Origin: Clostridia bacterium
GTDB lineage: Bacteria; Bacillota; Clostridia; Oscillospirales; CAG-382
Assembly: GCA_017560085.1 (NCBI GenBank)
Contig: JAFYPA010000037.1
Coordinates: 1-50,281 of the forward strand
Reading direction: 5' to 3'
DNA: 50,281 nucleotides
In this document: piece after piece, positions 17,090 through 25,080 of the stretch
How the letters are laid out: every line of letters starts with the position of its first letter
Numbering within the stretch: the stretch's first letter is position 1
Translations under genes and position numbers: made by a program
The notes under the pieces: model-generated
What the model saw: only the letters and a program-made list of their open reading frames with translations
What the model was told of the DNA's origin: nothing
Database searches by the model: none

Positions 17090-17920
17090 TCACACACGGA
17101 ACGAATCGTGGCTCCGCATACCCGAGGCCCCGTCGGAAATCGCAGAATTGATTTTGCGGTAATCGGTGGGGGAGATGCCGACGGATTTCTTGAAGGTACG
17201 CATAAAATGAACGTCTGTTGCGTACCCGCACTCAAAGGCTATGTTGGAAACCGTCATATCCGTCCCCGAAAGCAGATACTTTGCGTACTCCATCCGACAC
17301 AGCTTTATGTCCTGCACGACGGAAACACCGAAATACTGCTTGTATAAATGCTGAAGATATGACCTGCTTATCCCGAGTGACCTGCACATATCCTCAATAC
17401 GGTGTGTCCTTGTCGGTGCGGAGGCTATTTCATTGCGAAGTGCGGTAAGCTCCGTGTAAAACGGCTTCTTGTCGGTTGCGTTCTTTGGTGAAATGCCGTC
17501 GGAAAGCTTCATAAGTATGAGCCTGAAATAAAGCTCCATAGCCTCGTCCCTGTGTGGATTCGATGAATGTCGCTCGGTGAAAATGCCGTTTATAAATGCG
17601 GAAAGCTCGGAGGATGTGGACGGATACAGAACCGTATCAAAGGGGATGCCGAGGGCTGTTATTTCGGCTTCCTCATCGTCGGAAAGCTCAAAGTGAATCC
17701 AGTCGTTTGCAAAGCCTTCACCGTATGCACCGTAGTGCTGGGGCGTGCCCCTTCTGTACATCATAACCGCATTCTTGTCGCTGATAATGGTTTTCTCTCC
17801 GAAGGTGAAAAACGCCTTGGTTCTTACGACAAGCAGAACCCAGTCTCCCGAGCCGCAGGGTCTGTTGATTACAAATTTTTCCGAATGTCTGTAGTTGCAG
17901 CCGACTTTAACTATTTTCAT
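17090..17920 (-). CDS. AraC-family regulator of the arabinose-glycan genes
   Basis: The N-terminal half is a cupin-like sensor (DWVLLVVRTKAFF, then WIHFEL). The C-terminal part carries two helix-turn-helix motifs: IEDMCRSLGISRSYLQHLYK and the second around VSNIAFECGYATDVHFMRTF. Both match the AraC pattern. The protein has 276 residues from the ATG at 17920, which has GGAGGG upstream. It is divergent from the GH51 gene (118-bp gap with overlapping promoters) and immediately upstream of the GH127 gene on the same strand. It is therefore the best candidate to control both arabinofuranosidases. The likely signal is arabinose or an arabinoside, by inference from the neighbours. Confidence 0.9.
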   Translation of the reverse strand: MKIVKVGCNYRHSEKFVINRPCGSGDWVLLVVRTKAFFTFGEKTIISDKNAVMMYRRGTPQHYGAYGEGFANDWIHFELSDDEEAEITALGIPFDTVLYPSTSSELSAFINGIFTERHSSNPHRDEAMELYFRLILMKLSDGISPKNATDKKPFYTELTALRNEIASAPTRTHRIEDMCRSLGISRSYLQHLYKQYFGVSVVQDIKLCRMEYAKYLLSGTDMTVSNIAFECGYATDVHFMRTFKKSVGISPTDYRKINSAISDGASGMRSHDSFRV

Positions 17921-17960
17921 TACGCCCTCCAAAAAAAGCACAAAAAGTCAGTATATCAGC

Positions 17961-17989
17961 ATTATAATGTATTGCATTTTGTTTGTCAA
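17961..17989 (-). promoter_or_regulatory. AraC gene promoter
   Basis: TTGACA (17984-17989), 17 bp and TATAAT (17961-17966) on the minus strand are perfect consensus boxes. They overlap the GH51 promoter on the other strand. Confidence 0.85.
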
Positions 17990-18000
17990 TAGGTTATAAT
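17972..18000 (+). promoter_or_regulatory. GH51 promoter, overlapping the divergent AraC promoter
   Basis: TTGCAT (17972-17977), 17 bp and TATAAT (17995-18000) precede the GH51 start at 18039. The two polymerases would share 18 bp, so occupancy by one should limit the other. Confidence 0.75.
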
Positions 18001-18038
18001 GTACTCAGCATCATATCTTTTAAAAAGGAGATAAAGAA

Positions 18039-19526
18039 ATGAAAGCAAAAATCACGGTAAACAAAAGCTACACCGTAGGCGAAATCGACAAGCGAATCTA
18101 CGGCTCATTCATCGAGCATATCGGAAGAGCGGTATACACGGGCATTTACGAGCCCGACCACCCCACAGCAGACGAAAACGGCTTCAGACAGGACGTTATC
18201 GACCTTGTAAAAAAGCTGAATGTTCCGATTGTCCGCTATCCCGGAGGCAATTTCGTTTCAGGCTACGACTGGGAGGACGGTGTAGGCGACAAGGCAAAGA
18301 GACCCAAGAGAATGGAGCTTGCCTGGTTTTCCACCGAAACCAATCAGTTCGGCACGGACGAATTCTGCGATTGGGCAAAAAAGGTGGATTCCGAGGTTAT
18401 GATGGCGGTAAACCTCGGCACAAGAGGTGCGGACGATGCGAGAAATCTTGTTGAATACTGCAATGTCAAGGGCGATACTAAATACGCAAAAATGAGAGCG
18501 GACAACGGTCACACGGAGCCTCACGGCGTAAAGGTGTGGTGTCTCGGCAACGAAATGGACGGTCCGTGGCAGATTTGTCATAAGACCGCAGAGGAATACG
18601 GAAGAGTCGCACTCGAAAGCGCAAAGGTTATGAAGTGGACAGACAGCTCAATCGAGCTTGTACTGTGCGGAAGCTCGGGCTACAACATAAGCACCTTCGG
18701 CGACTGGGAATGGACGGTGCTTAATCACGCCTACGACAACGTTGATTACATCTCGCTCCACACCTACTACGGCAACGAGGGTGACACGGCGGACTTCATC
18801 GGAAGAAGCGTTCTTATGAACAAATTCATCAAGGGCGTTACCGCAATCTGCGATGCTGTCAAGGCAAAGAAGCATTCGAACAAGACCATAAATCTTTCCT
18901 TCGACGAATGGAATGTATGGTATCACGACTCCCACAGAAGAGGCATAAACTGGGAGGAAGCTCCCGCAATTATGGAGGACATCTACGACTTTCAGGATGC
19001 GCTCCTTGTGGGCTGTATGCTTATGACACTTCAGAACAACTGCGACAGAATCAAAATGGCGTGTCTTGCCCAGCTTGTAAACATAATCGCCCCCATCATG
19101 ACGGAAAAGGGCGGTAAGGCTTGGTGTCAGACGATATACTATCCCTTTATGTACGGCTCGAACTACGGCAGAGGCACGGTTATGCAGACCATAACGGAGT
19201 GCGACAGCTACAAGACCAAATATGCGGATGTCGTTCCCTATATCGAAAGCTCCGTTATAAACAACGAAGAAAAGAGAGAAATCTGCGTATTTGCGGTCAA
19301 CAGAAATCTCGAGGAGGATATGGAGCTGACTCTCTCCTTTGAAAGCTTCGGAGAATGTGAAACTATCGAGCACGTTATGCTTTACCACGACGATATGTGC
19401 ATAACAAACGGTGCGGATGTCGAGAACGTTGCACCGATAAATGTCGAGTTCGACAAGGCAAAGAGTGCGGAGCATACGGTTGTACTCAAGAAGCATTCAT
19501 GGAATATGATAAGATTCAAATATTGA
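18039..19526 (+). CDS. abfA: Alpha-L-arabinofuranosidase, glycoside hydrolase family 51
   Basis: The enzyme releases terminal alpha-L-arabinofuranose from arabinan or arabinoxylan oligosaccharides by a retaining mechanism. The GH51 barrel signatures are complete: RYPGGNFVSGYDW near residue 66, the acid/base Glu172 in CLGNEMDGPWQ and the nucleophile Glu290 in SFDEWNVW. A beta-sandwich domain closes the protein. The 495-residue length is normal, and no signal peptide is present, so it is cytoplasmic. AAAGGAG lies before the ATG. It diverges from the AraC gene and is followed by a hairpin and a heptamer repeat. The assignment is secure. Confidence 0.95.
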   Translation: MKAKITVNKSYTVGEIDKRIYGSFIEHIGRAVYTGIYEPDHPTADENGFRQDVIDLVKKLNVPIVRYPGGNFVSGYDWEDGVGDKAKRPKRMELAWFSTETNQFGTDEFCDWAKKVDSEVMMAVNLGTRGADDARNLVEYCNVKGDTKYAKMRADNGHTEPHGVKVWCLGNEMDGPWQICHKTAEEYGRVALESAKVMKWTDSSIELVLCGSSGYNISTFGDWEWTVLNHAYDNVDYISLHTYYGNEGDTADFIGRSVLMNKFIKGVTAICDAVKAKKHSNKTINLSFDEWNVWYHDSHRRGINWEEAPAIMEDIYDFQDALLVGCMLMTLQNNCDRIKMACLAQLVNIIAPIMTEKGGKAWCQTIYYPFMYGSNYGRGTVMQTITECDSYKTKYADVVPYIESSVINNEEKREICVFAVNRNLEEDMELTLSFESFGECETIEHVMLYHDDMCITNGADVENVAPINVEFDKAKSAEHTVVLKKHSWNMIRFKY

Positions 19527-19544
19527 TTTTCAGACAAAAAATAA

Positions 19545-19575
19545 CGGCATACTTCCTTTGCACGGAGGTATGCCG
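19545..19575. terminator. Bidirectional terminator after the GH51 gene
   Basis: CGGCATACTTCC (19545-19556) pairs with GGAGGTATGCCG (19564-19575) over 12 bp with one wobble. The A-run before it gives a good T-tract on the minus strand, so it can also stop the convergent sialidase-fold gene. Confidence 0.75.
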
Positions 19576-19578
19576 AAA

Positions 19579-19620
19579 TTTAATTCATAATTCATAATGC
19601 ATAATCGAAGTTGGAAGCTT
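19579..19620 (+). repeat. Heptamer repeat, solo copy
   Basis: Two ATTCATA units and one ATGCATA unit are followed by a CGAAGTTG segment resembling the CGAGGTTG of the other copies. The hairpin part has decayed. Confidence 0.6.
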
Positions 19621-19682
19621 ATGTGATTCGGGGGGCGTGAAAAAATCTTTTTCCATAAAGCTTATTCCTTGAATTTGCATTC

Positions 19683-20771
19683 TTAATTTCCGATAAACGA
19701 AACAAACACCGAATTATCGCTTCCGTATTTCTCGCACCCAATCGGCTGCATCCATTCCGCGGCCATAACAGCTCCTCTGCCGTCATTCATCGTCAACGCA
19801 CAGAAGTTGCCAAGCCTTGCTCCACGCTCGGGGACAACGGCTATTTCACTTTCACGGATAAGCTGTACCTTCTCGTTTACCTTTGCCGCAAAAAGCGGGG
19901 CTCTGTGACGGAAAACGTGGTCGTTGTCTGCGCCTCTTCTTGTGTAAACAAGATATAATTCACCGTTTATTGTCATAAAGTGCTGCTGGGTGTTGTAGCT
20001 CTGAAGAATACTTCCGTCATCCCAGCTCCAGAGGTGGATGTGTCCGAAGTGAAGTCCGTCCTCACTTGTCGCCCAAAGAGCACATTCGTCGTTGCGGAGT
20101 GTAAGATAATATACTCCCTTGTGGAAGCATACCGACGGCTCACCCAGACCTCTCGGAATATCAAGGCTTAATTCGTTGCCTATTTCCGCAAATTCTATTG
20201 TCTCACCGTCAAAGGTGCAACGCATCACGGAGGCGGAGGTTATGCCGAACATCGGATTTGTGCCGTCCTTAAGATAGTAAACGGGAATAAGAAGGTCGCC
20301 GTTTGCCGTTTCAATACTCTGTCCGCATCCGTTTCCGCAGTTTTCGTATCCCTCGGGCATTTTTACGAATTTCATCTCGCCGAAAGCACCCTTTTCCTCG
20401 TCATAAACACTGTACCAGGTGCTTCTTTCTCTGACTGCGGGAATCTTGCCGTCCTTTTCGTACTGTGCCGTGTGACCGATGACGATAACCTTACCGCTCT
20501 TTTTGTGGTACATCGGAGTACCGTCACAGCCCGCTATCGTATAGCCGTTCTTTTCAAAGGTAACGAGATTTTCCTCGGGAGCGAATTCCGTCCAGGTCTT
20601 ACCGCCGTCGTAGCTTTTTGATGAATAGATACCGCCGAAAAGGTCGCATCCCGAAACATCAAGATACTGTGCCGTTGTAATCAGAAAGCCCGGTGCCTCG
20701 CAGAATCTTGCGTGGACAAAGCACTTCCTTCCGTCATATCCGCTTCGCATTACATATGTTGAAATATTCAT
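19683..20771 (-). CDS. Sialidase-fold (BNR/Asp-box) beta-propeller protein
   Basis: This is a 362-residue six-bladed-propeller protein of the sialidase superfamily. A clear Asp box is present (SKSYDGGKTW, near residue 50), and further blades show SEDGLHFG and repeated aromatic strands. Members include sialidases and other exo-glycosidases or lyases on acidic sugars; the activity here is not certain, and I could not identify a full sialic-acid arginine triad. There is no signal peptide. GGGAGGA lies before the ATG, 18 bp after the M20 peptidase gene, so both are probably one transcript. The pairing suggests joint use of an acylated or amidated sugar, but this is inference. Confidence 0.75.
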   Translation of the reverse strand: MNISTYVMRSGYDGRKCFVHARFCEAPGFLITTAQYLDVSGCDLFGGIYSSKSYDGGKTWTEFAPEENLVTFEKNGYTIAGCDGTPMYHKKSGKVIVIGHTAQYEKDGKIPAVRERSTWYSVYDEEKGAFGEMKFVKMPEGYENCGNGCGQSIETANGDLLIPVYYLKDGTNPMFGITSASVMRCTFDGETIEFAEIGNELSLDIPRGLGEPSVCFHKGVYYLTLRNDECALWATSEDGLHFGHIHLWSWDDGSILQSYNTQQHFMTINGELYLVYTRRGADNDHVFRHRAPLFAAKVNEKVQLIRESEIAVVPERGARLGNFCALTMNDGRGAVMAAEWMQPIGCEKYGSDNSVFVSFIGN

Positions 20772-20789
20772 TTTGTGTCCTCCCGAAAA

Positions 20790-21944
20790 TCAGATATCGC
20801 AGATTATAGATGCAATCATTTTGGCGGACTTTGCCAGCGAATCAATACAAGCATACTCGTTCTTTGAGTGGATGCTTCCGCCGTGAGTACCTATCGAGTC
20901 AACCGTGGGAATGCCGTAATAGGACATCCACGCCGCATCCGAGCCACCGTTGCTTCCGCCTGCCTCAACATCGTCAATTCCGTATTTTGCGAAAATTTTT
21001 CTTATTGCTTCCAGAAGATTCATATTGCGCTCGTTCTTTTCCATGCATATTCTCTCGCTCTTTATTGAAAGAGTACAGGAAGTACCGCCGATATAGGAGG
21101 TCTCGGCAATCTCGGCAACACGCTTTTTTACCTCGTCCAGCTGCTCCTCCGTGGCATAGCGGATATCCGCAACAACAGAGCAGAGTTCGGCCACGGTGTT
21201 GGGCGTAGTTCCGCCGTTTATGATACCGCAGTTGCAGGTGATGCCGTTTCTGTCCTTCCATTTTTCAAGCTCGATTATCTTGTGAGCCGCCTCAAGAATT
21301 GCGCTCTTGCCGTCGTAGCAATTGCAGGAATGTACCGCAACGCCCTTTATATCAAGCACAAATCGGATAATGCCCTTGCGCACAACAACGAGCTTGCCCT
21401 TGGAATGTCCCTCACAGTTGAGGAATGCAACCGCATCAAGCGAGCAATCACGCATAAATTCAATTGTTTTCTTACCGCTGGAAATACTTGAAATTTCCTC
21501 ATCCGACTGAAGAATAAGCTTTACGGGTCTTTCGGTGTACCCGCACTCGGCAAGAGCCGTCATTGCAAGAAGTGCCGAAACGATACCACCCTTGCAGTCT
21601 TCAACACCGGGTCCGTATATTTTGCCTGCTTCTCTGTCGATTCTCACGGGAGGATAACCGAAGTCACCCTTGGGATGCACGGTATCAACGTGACCCGAGA
21701 GGCAGACAGGCTTTTCCTTTGAGTCCGCATTCATTGTAATACAGTAAGCATTTCCCGAAACCGCCTGGGTATTTTCGGTAATCTCCCAGCCCATTTTTCT
21801 CGCAAATGAAAGTATATATTCGGAAGCCTCATCCACCGCATTTTTATCAGCCGTCGGGCTTTCGATGTTGCAGAAGCTTTCCCACACGCCGATATATTCT
21901 TCGTTCAGCTCGTCTATTTTTTCGAGCACCTTTGAGGTACACAT
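20790..21944 (-). CDS. M20-family metallopeptidase/deacylase (ArgE/DapE/CPG2 type)
   Basis: This two-metal amidohydrolase would remove an acyl or aminoacyl group from a small substrate. Metal-site residues are visible in order: His85 and catalytic Asp87 in GHVDTVH, bridging Asp116 in GPGVEDCKGG, and the general base Glu149 with Glu150 in QSDEE. A C-terminal His lies in GGSIHSKNEY. The dimerisation domain sits between, as usual, and the length of 384 residues is typical. GGAGATG precedes the ATG, and a near-perfect promoter lies at 21969-21997. It leads an operon with the sialidase-fold gene. Deacetylation or dipeptide cleavage cannot be told apart from the sequence. Confidence 0.88.
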   Translation of the reverse strand: MCTSKVLEKIDELNEEYIGVWESFCNIESPTADKNAVDEASEYILSFARKMGWEITENTQAVSGNAYCITMNADSKEKPVCLSGHVDTVHPKGDFGYPPVRIDREAGKIYGPGVEDCKGGIVSALLAMTALAECGYTERPVKLILQSDEEISSISSGKKTIEFMRDCSLDAVAFLNCEGHSKGKLVVVRKGIIRFVLDIKGVAVHSCNCYDGKSAILEAAHKIIELEKWKDRNGITCNCGIINGGTTPNTVAELCSVVADIRYATEEQLDEVKKRVAEIAETSYIGGTSCTLSIKSERICMEKNERNMNLLEAIRKIFAKYGIDDVEAGGSNGGSDAAWMSYYGIPTVDSIGTHGGSIHSKNEYACIDSLAKSAKMIASIICDI

Positions 21945-21968
21945 AAAATCATCTCCGTTTCTGTTGCC

Positions 21969-21997
21969 ATTATACTCCTAAAGCAATGTGAAGTCAA
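21969..21997 (-). promoter_or_regulatory. Promoter of the M20-sialidase operon
   Basis: TTGACT (21992-21997), 17 bp and TATAAT (21969-21974) on the minus strand, about 25 bp before the M20 start. Confidence 0.8.
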
Positions 21998-22067
21998 TAG
22001 TGTTTTTAGCTTTTTGAGACAAATCAGAGCCGTCGGGGCGGTATTTTCAAAAAATGTATTTTTCCTC

Positions 22068-22096
22068 TTGACAAACGGGCGAATTTGTGGTAATAT
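22068..22096 (+). promoter_or_regulatory. tRNA-Thr promoter
   Basis: TTGACA (22068-22073), 17 bp and TAATAT (22091-22096); a TATAAT also overlaps at 22094-22099. It ends 15 bp before the tRNA. Confidence 0.75.
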
Positions 22097-22110
22097 AATA
22101 TGGTAATATT

Positions 22111-22185
22111 GCTGGTGTGGCGCAGGGGTAGCGCAACTGATTCGTAATCAGTAGGCCGAGGGTTCAAATCCCTCCACCAGCTCCA
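22111..22185 (+). tRNA. tRNA-Thr (anticodon CGT)
   Basis: The cloverleaf folds completely: acceptor stem GCTGGTG (22111-22117) with CACCAGC (22175-22181), D stem GCGC, anticodon stem ACTGA/TCAGT with loop TTCGTAA and anticodon CGT at 22143-22145, and T stem GAGGG/CCCTC around TTCAAAT. The 3' CCA (22183-22185) is encoded. It reads the threonine codon ACG. Confidence 0.96.
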
Positions 22186-22190
22186 AAATA

Positions 22191-22222
22191 TCCCCATACG
22201 GATTTCCGTGTGGGGATTTTTG
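22191..22222 (+). terminator. tRNA terminator
   Basis: TCCCCATACGG (22191-22201) pairs with CCGTGTGGGGA (22206-22216) over 11 bp with one wobble and a 4-nt loop, followed by a T-run. Confidence 0.85.
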
Positions 22223-22309
22223 TTTTTGCCTGTTTTACTTGATTTTCTATATTCTTTCCATTTGGATTTGTTTATTATATTTTACTGTCGATTGCTCTCG
22301 AAATATAAC

Positions 22310-22336
22310 AAGAGCGGAGGATTTTCCTCCGCTCTT
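22310..22336 (-). terminator. Hairpin after the nitroreductase-like gene
   Basis: AAGAGCGGAGGA (22310-22321) and TCCTCCGCTCTT (22325-22336) pair perfectly over 12 bp with a 3-nt loop. On the minus strand a modest T-rich tail follows. Confidence 0.7.
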
Positions 22337-22361
22337 ATCTGTTCGACAAATTGGAATTTGT

Positions 22362-23111
22362 TTATTTGCTTGAATATGTATATTTTGCAATTAAGGTTTG
22401 TTCAATACTATCTTCCGTTGTATCTGCAAAAAGGGTTCTTTCATAAGCATAGCCCTCGTGTTCAAGGCAAGCTTCCAACATAAAAAGGAATATCCCCATA
22501 TCAATTTTATTGTAATACCGCACTTTATCGGCAGGCATAATTCCTCTCTTACCGGGCTTCTTAAATCTGTATATCATCAAGCTATTGCTTGTATTTTCGA
22601 CAATCCAAGGTTGTGTATTGCAAGCACTTGGAGTGAAACGAACAATCTCTGCAACACGAAGCGTATCACCATTCCAAATTTCATTCAAGGGTTTTCTCTT
22701 TGATTTGAACATATCTTTGCGGAACATATCCTCGGGCATTTTTGCTATTGAGATCATAATGACAAAATCAAGACCGTTCACCTGCATATTTTGCGGTTTT
22801 CCGATACCAAACCACAAAGCACCGATATTCTGTGATGCAAGATATAAATCAATCTGTTCTCCAATATATCCGATATTTCGCAAATACTCACCGTTTGTTT
22901 CGCTGTAAAACAAGATACAGTATTGCCCACCTCTTTTGCAAGTGGTTTCGCTTTCGGGCACAATGCAAATCTCTGTTTTGATTTCGGGGTTGAGCGGTTT
23001 AACCGTTTCAATAAAGTCTTTTAGTCCTTGAACTTCGCCCTCGGTCAGTGTATCAGTATTTTTGAATATATGAAAGGATTTTCGTTTGAATATCTGCTTG
23101 TAGTAATCCAT
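22362..23111 (-). CDS. Nitroreductase-like flavoprotein
   Basis: The 249-residue protein resembles FMN-dependent nitroreductases, which reduce nitro or quinone compounds with NAD(P)H. The N-terminus (MDYYKQIFKRKSFHIF) has the family pattern of an Arg/Lys-rich flavin phosphate contact, and a later SACNTQPW segment matches the family's SAxNxQPW motif. The frame extends to 23162, but 23111 is chosen: GGAGAG lies just before it, and the promoter at 23167-23195 would start transcription at about 23160. The gene is more AT-rich than its neighbours and lies between a tRNA-Thr gene and a decayed copy of its 3' half, which suggests acquisition. The substrate is unknown. Confidence 0.78.
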   Translation of the reverse strand: MDYYKQIFKRKSFHIFKNTDTLTEGEVQGLKDFIETVKPLNPEIKTEICIVPESETTCKRGGQYCILFYSETNGEYLRNIGYIGEQIDLYLASQNIGALWFGIGKPQNMQVNGLDFVIMISIAKMPEDMFRKDMFKSKRKPLNEIWNGDTLRVAEIVRFTPSACNTQPWIVENTSNSLMIYRFKKPGKRGIMPADKVRYYNKIDMGIFLFMLEACLEHEGYAYERTLFADTTEDSIEQTLIAKYTYSSK

Positions 23112-23166
23112 TTTCTCTCCGTCAAATTCTTGTTTATCGAACTGTTTATAAATATCTTTCATTCAA

Positions 23167-23195
23167 ATTATAGCACAAAAATATGAATGATTCAA
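23167..23195 (-). promoter_or_regulatory. Promoter of the nitroreductase-like gene
   Basis: TTGAAT (23190-23195), 17 bp and TATAAT (23167-23172) on the minus strand. Confidence 0.7.
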
Positions 23196-23237
23196 TCTGC
23201 ATTGAAAATCCATAATCGTATGATGCAACAAAAAAAT

Positions 23238-23278
23238 AATCATAAGACCGACGGCTCAAATCCCTCCACCGGCTCCAA
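23238..23278 (+). pseudogene. Remnant of a tRNA-Thr 3' half (possible attachment-site copy)
   Basis: This stretch matches the 3' part of the tRNA-Thr at 22111-22185, from the anticodon stem through the T arm, acceptor strand and CCA, with about six differences in 43 aligned bases. The T loop and acceptor 3' strand (TCAAATCCCTCCACC) are best kept. No 5' half exists, so it cannot fold as a tRNA. As in the intact gene, it is followed directly by a terminator hairpin. Confidence 0.75.
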
Positions 23279-23311
23279 AAAATCCGTACACAAATCGTGT
23301 ACGGATTTTTT
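23277..23311. terminator. Bidirectional terminator after the tRNA remnant
   Basis: TCCGTACAC (23283-23291) pairs perfectly with GTGTACGGA (23297-23305) around a 5-nt loop, flanked by six A and six T. It can stop the minus-strand fusion gene ending at 23314. Confidence 0.85.
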
Positions 23312-23313
23312 AC

Positions 23314-24984
23314 TTATTTCTTATTAAGATTCCTGTACTGCAAAGGCAGCATCCCCTCACTCTTTGCGAAGCGCTCCGCAAAGTAGCTTGCGCTTGAGAA
23401 GCCGCAGGCGTAAGCAATGTCTGTTACGCTGTCGTCCGTGGTGACAAGAAGCTTTTTCGCCTTGGTGAGCTTCAGCTCGTTCTTGTACTCAACCACGGTT
23501 ATTGCCGTAGACTTCTTGAAAACGTGGGACATATAGTGTTTGCTCATGCCCGCCTTTTCTGCGACCTGCGCTATTGAAATGTCCGACTCAAGGCTGTCCT
23601 CGATTATTTGCTTTATTCTGTCAACTATCGGTGCGGACTGTGCCGTTGTTTCCGTTACGCCCTTTACCAGCGTGATGATTTCCTCGAGTATCTCATCCGC
23701 ATAGCCGTCACCGCTCTCGAGGCGGGATATAAGTTCGTCAAGCTTGTCGCAGTCAACCTTGTGCATATTGGTGCAGTTTACGGAGAATGCGTTGAACACA
23801 ACCGAAATATATTTTTCCTTCGGATGGTCCTTCATTATCTGCTTTGCCGCATCGGCACTTGTGTACTTGCGAAGGTCAAGATAGGGATTTTCCACATCAT
23901 CACGGCAGTATTTTCCGAGCTTTGATGCTACCCTTTTTAGATATCCGTCAGAACAAAGAGAGCCGTTTATGATGTCCTCCTCCGTGATTTTCGCCACAAG
24001 CACCTCTCGTGCCTTGGAGTATGCCGACTCGAAGCATCCCATAAATCCGCCGCGCTCTCTGTCGTAGGTTATGTGAATATAGCCGTTTCTCTCGACAGCA
24101 TCGGGATAAGAAACCTCGTTTCGCTCATCAAGAAGAAGCTTGTACTTCCAGGTCTTGCCCTCGTCCTCGGAGAGCATAGCGTAAAGATTGTTTCTGCCGG
24201 TGTAGGCAAAGTGGTTAATCATAAGAAGTCTTCCCGAGGAAAGGCGTGTTATGTGGAATCTCGAGCAGGGACCGCCATAGCCCGTGTCGAAGGACTCGCC
24301 GAAGGTCTTACCACGGTCATAGGAATCCGCCGCACCTATTCCGTAGCCCGTACGGACAAAAACTCTTATTCTGCCGTCGGAAAGCTCAAGGGACATATGC
24401 TCGTCAAAGCTTCTGCCGTTAACTCTCGCACCGCCGAGTCTTGTGAAGGTCTTGCCGTGGTCTGTGGTCTTATAAAGGAAAGCACCTGTTTCTGCGTCGG
24501 ATATTTTTGATTCCTGCCATGTGTGAGGAACAAGTCCTCTTCTCCACACCGCAATCGGGAAAAGCCATTCTCCCGTGGAAAGCACCGTGGGACGGCACAT
24601 CATAACATCCTCACCGATTTTGCGAGGCTCGGAGAACACAAGCTCGTCTGCATCGGGATTATCGCATATAGAAGCAAAAACACCGTTTGCGGGCATAACC
24701 GCCCAGATAAACCAGAGTCTGCCCAGCGGGTCAATCCATAATGCGGGATCGTAGCAGCGATGATTTTCGTCCTTGTAGGCAACCGCAATCGGCTCGGAAA
24801 AGGTTTTGCCGTCATCGTCTGATTTTATAAGCATTACATAGTTTCCGTAGTCTTCTCTTGTACCGCCCGAATAGAAGGTCAGGAAGATTCTGCCCTTCTC
24901 GGTAACCTCGATACTGGGAATACCTTGCCAGATACGGTTTTCGGTTGTGTAGGACTTAAGGGAAAGAGGGTTAGTGATAAGCAT
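23314..24984 (-). CDS. Fusion of a sialidase-type beta-propeller and an AraC DNA-binding domain
   Basis: This 556-residue protein joins two families rarely found together. Residues 1 to about 370 are a BNR/sialidase propeller with four Asp boxes (near 55-62, 173-180, 221-228, 272-279, of the form SxDxGKTF/W) and the conserved SYPDAVERNGYIHITYDR strand. Residues about 450-556 are an AraC domain with two helix-turn-helix motifs (ISIAQVAEKAGMSKHYMSHV and VTDIAYACGFSSASYFAERF). There is no signal peptide, so the propeller is cytoplasmic and probably acts as the sugar sensor, or as an enzyme that also regulates. AAAGGAG precedes the ATG at 24984. The reading frame is continuous, with no sign of an assembly join. 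An inverted-repeat cassette lies directly upstream. Confidence 0.88.
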   Translation of the reverse strand: MLITNPLSLKSYTTENRIWQGIPSIEVTEKGRIFLTFYSGGTREDYGNYVMLIKSDDDGKTFSEPIAVAYKDENHRCYDPALWIDPLGRLWFIWAVMPANGVFASICDNPDADELVFSEPRKIGEDVMMCRPTVLSTGEWLFPIAVWRRGLVPHTWQESKISDAETGAFLYKTTDHGKTFTRLGGARVNGRSFDEHMSLELSDGRIRVFVRTGYGIGAADSYDRGKTFGESFDTGYGGPCSRFHITRLSSGRLLMINHFAYTGRNNLYAMLSEDEGKTWKYKLLLDERNEVSYPDAVERNGYIHITYDRERGGFMGCFESAYSKAREVLVAKITEEDIINGSLCSDGYLKRVASKLGKYCRDDVENPYLDLRKYTSADAAKQIMKDHPKEKYISVVFNAFSVNCTNMHKVDCDKLDELISRLESGDGYADEILEEIITLVKGVTETTAQSAPIVDRIKQIIEDSLESDISIAQVAEKAGMSKHYMSHVFKKSTAITVVEYKNELKLTKAKKLLVTTDDSVTDIAYACGFSSASYFAERFAKSEGMLPLQYRNLNKK

Positions 24985-25000
24985 AGTGGAACTCCTTTTT

Positions 25001-25080
25001 GCATAATTCATAATGCATAATGCATAATCGAGGTGGATTCCTTCGGAATCTTCATTTTGTTAAATTTAAATTGGAATTGG
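25001..25080 (+). repeat. Left inverted repeat of the transporter cassette
   Basis: The order is heptamers (ATTCATA, ATGCATA, ATGCATA), then CGAGGTGG, then the hairpin GATTCCTTCGGAATC (25036-25050), then an AT-rich part ending TTGGAATTGG. The sequence is the inverted counterpart of 26151-26237. The hairpin differs from the usual GATTGCTTCGCAATC by a compensating C-G swap in the stem. Confidence 0.85.
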
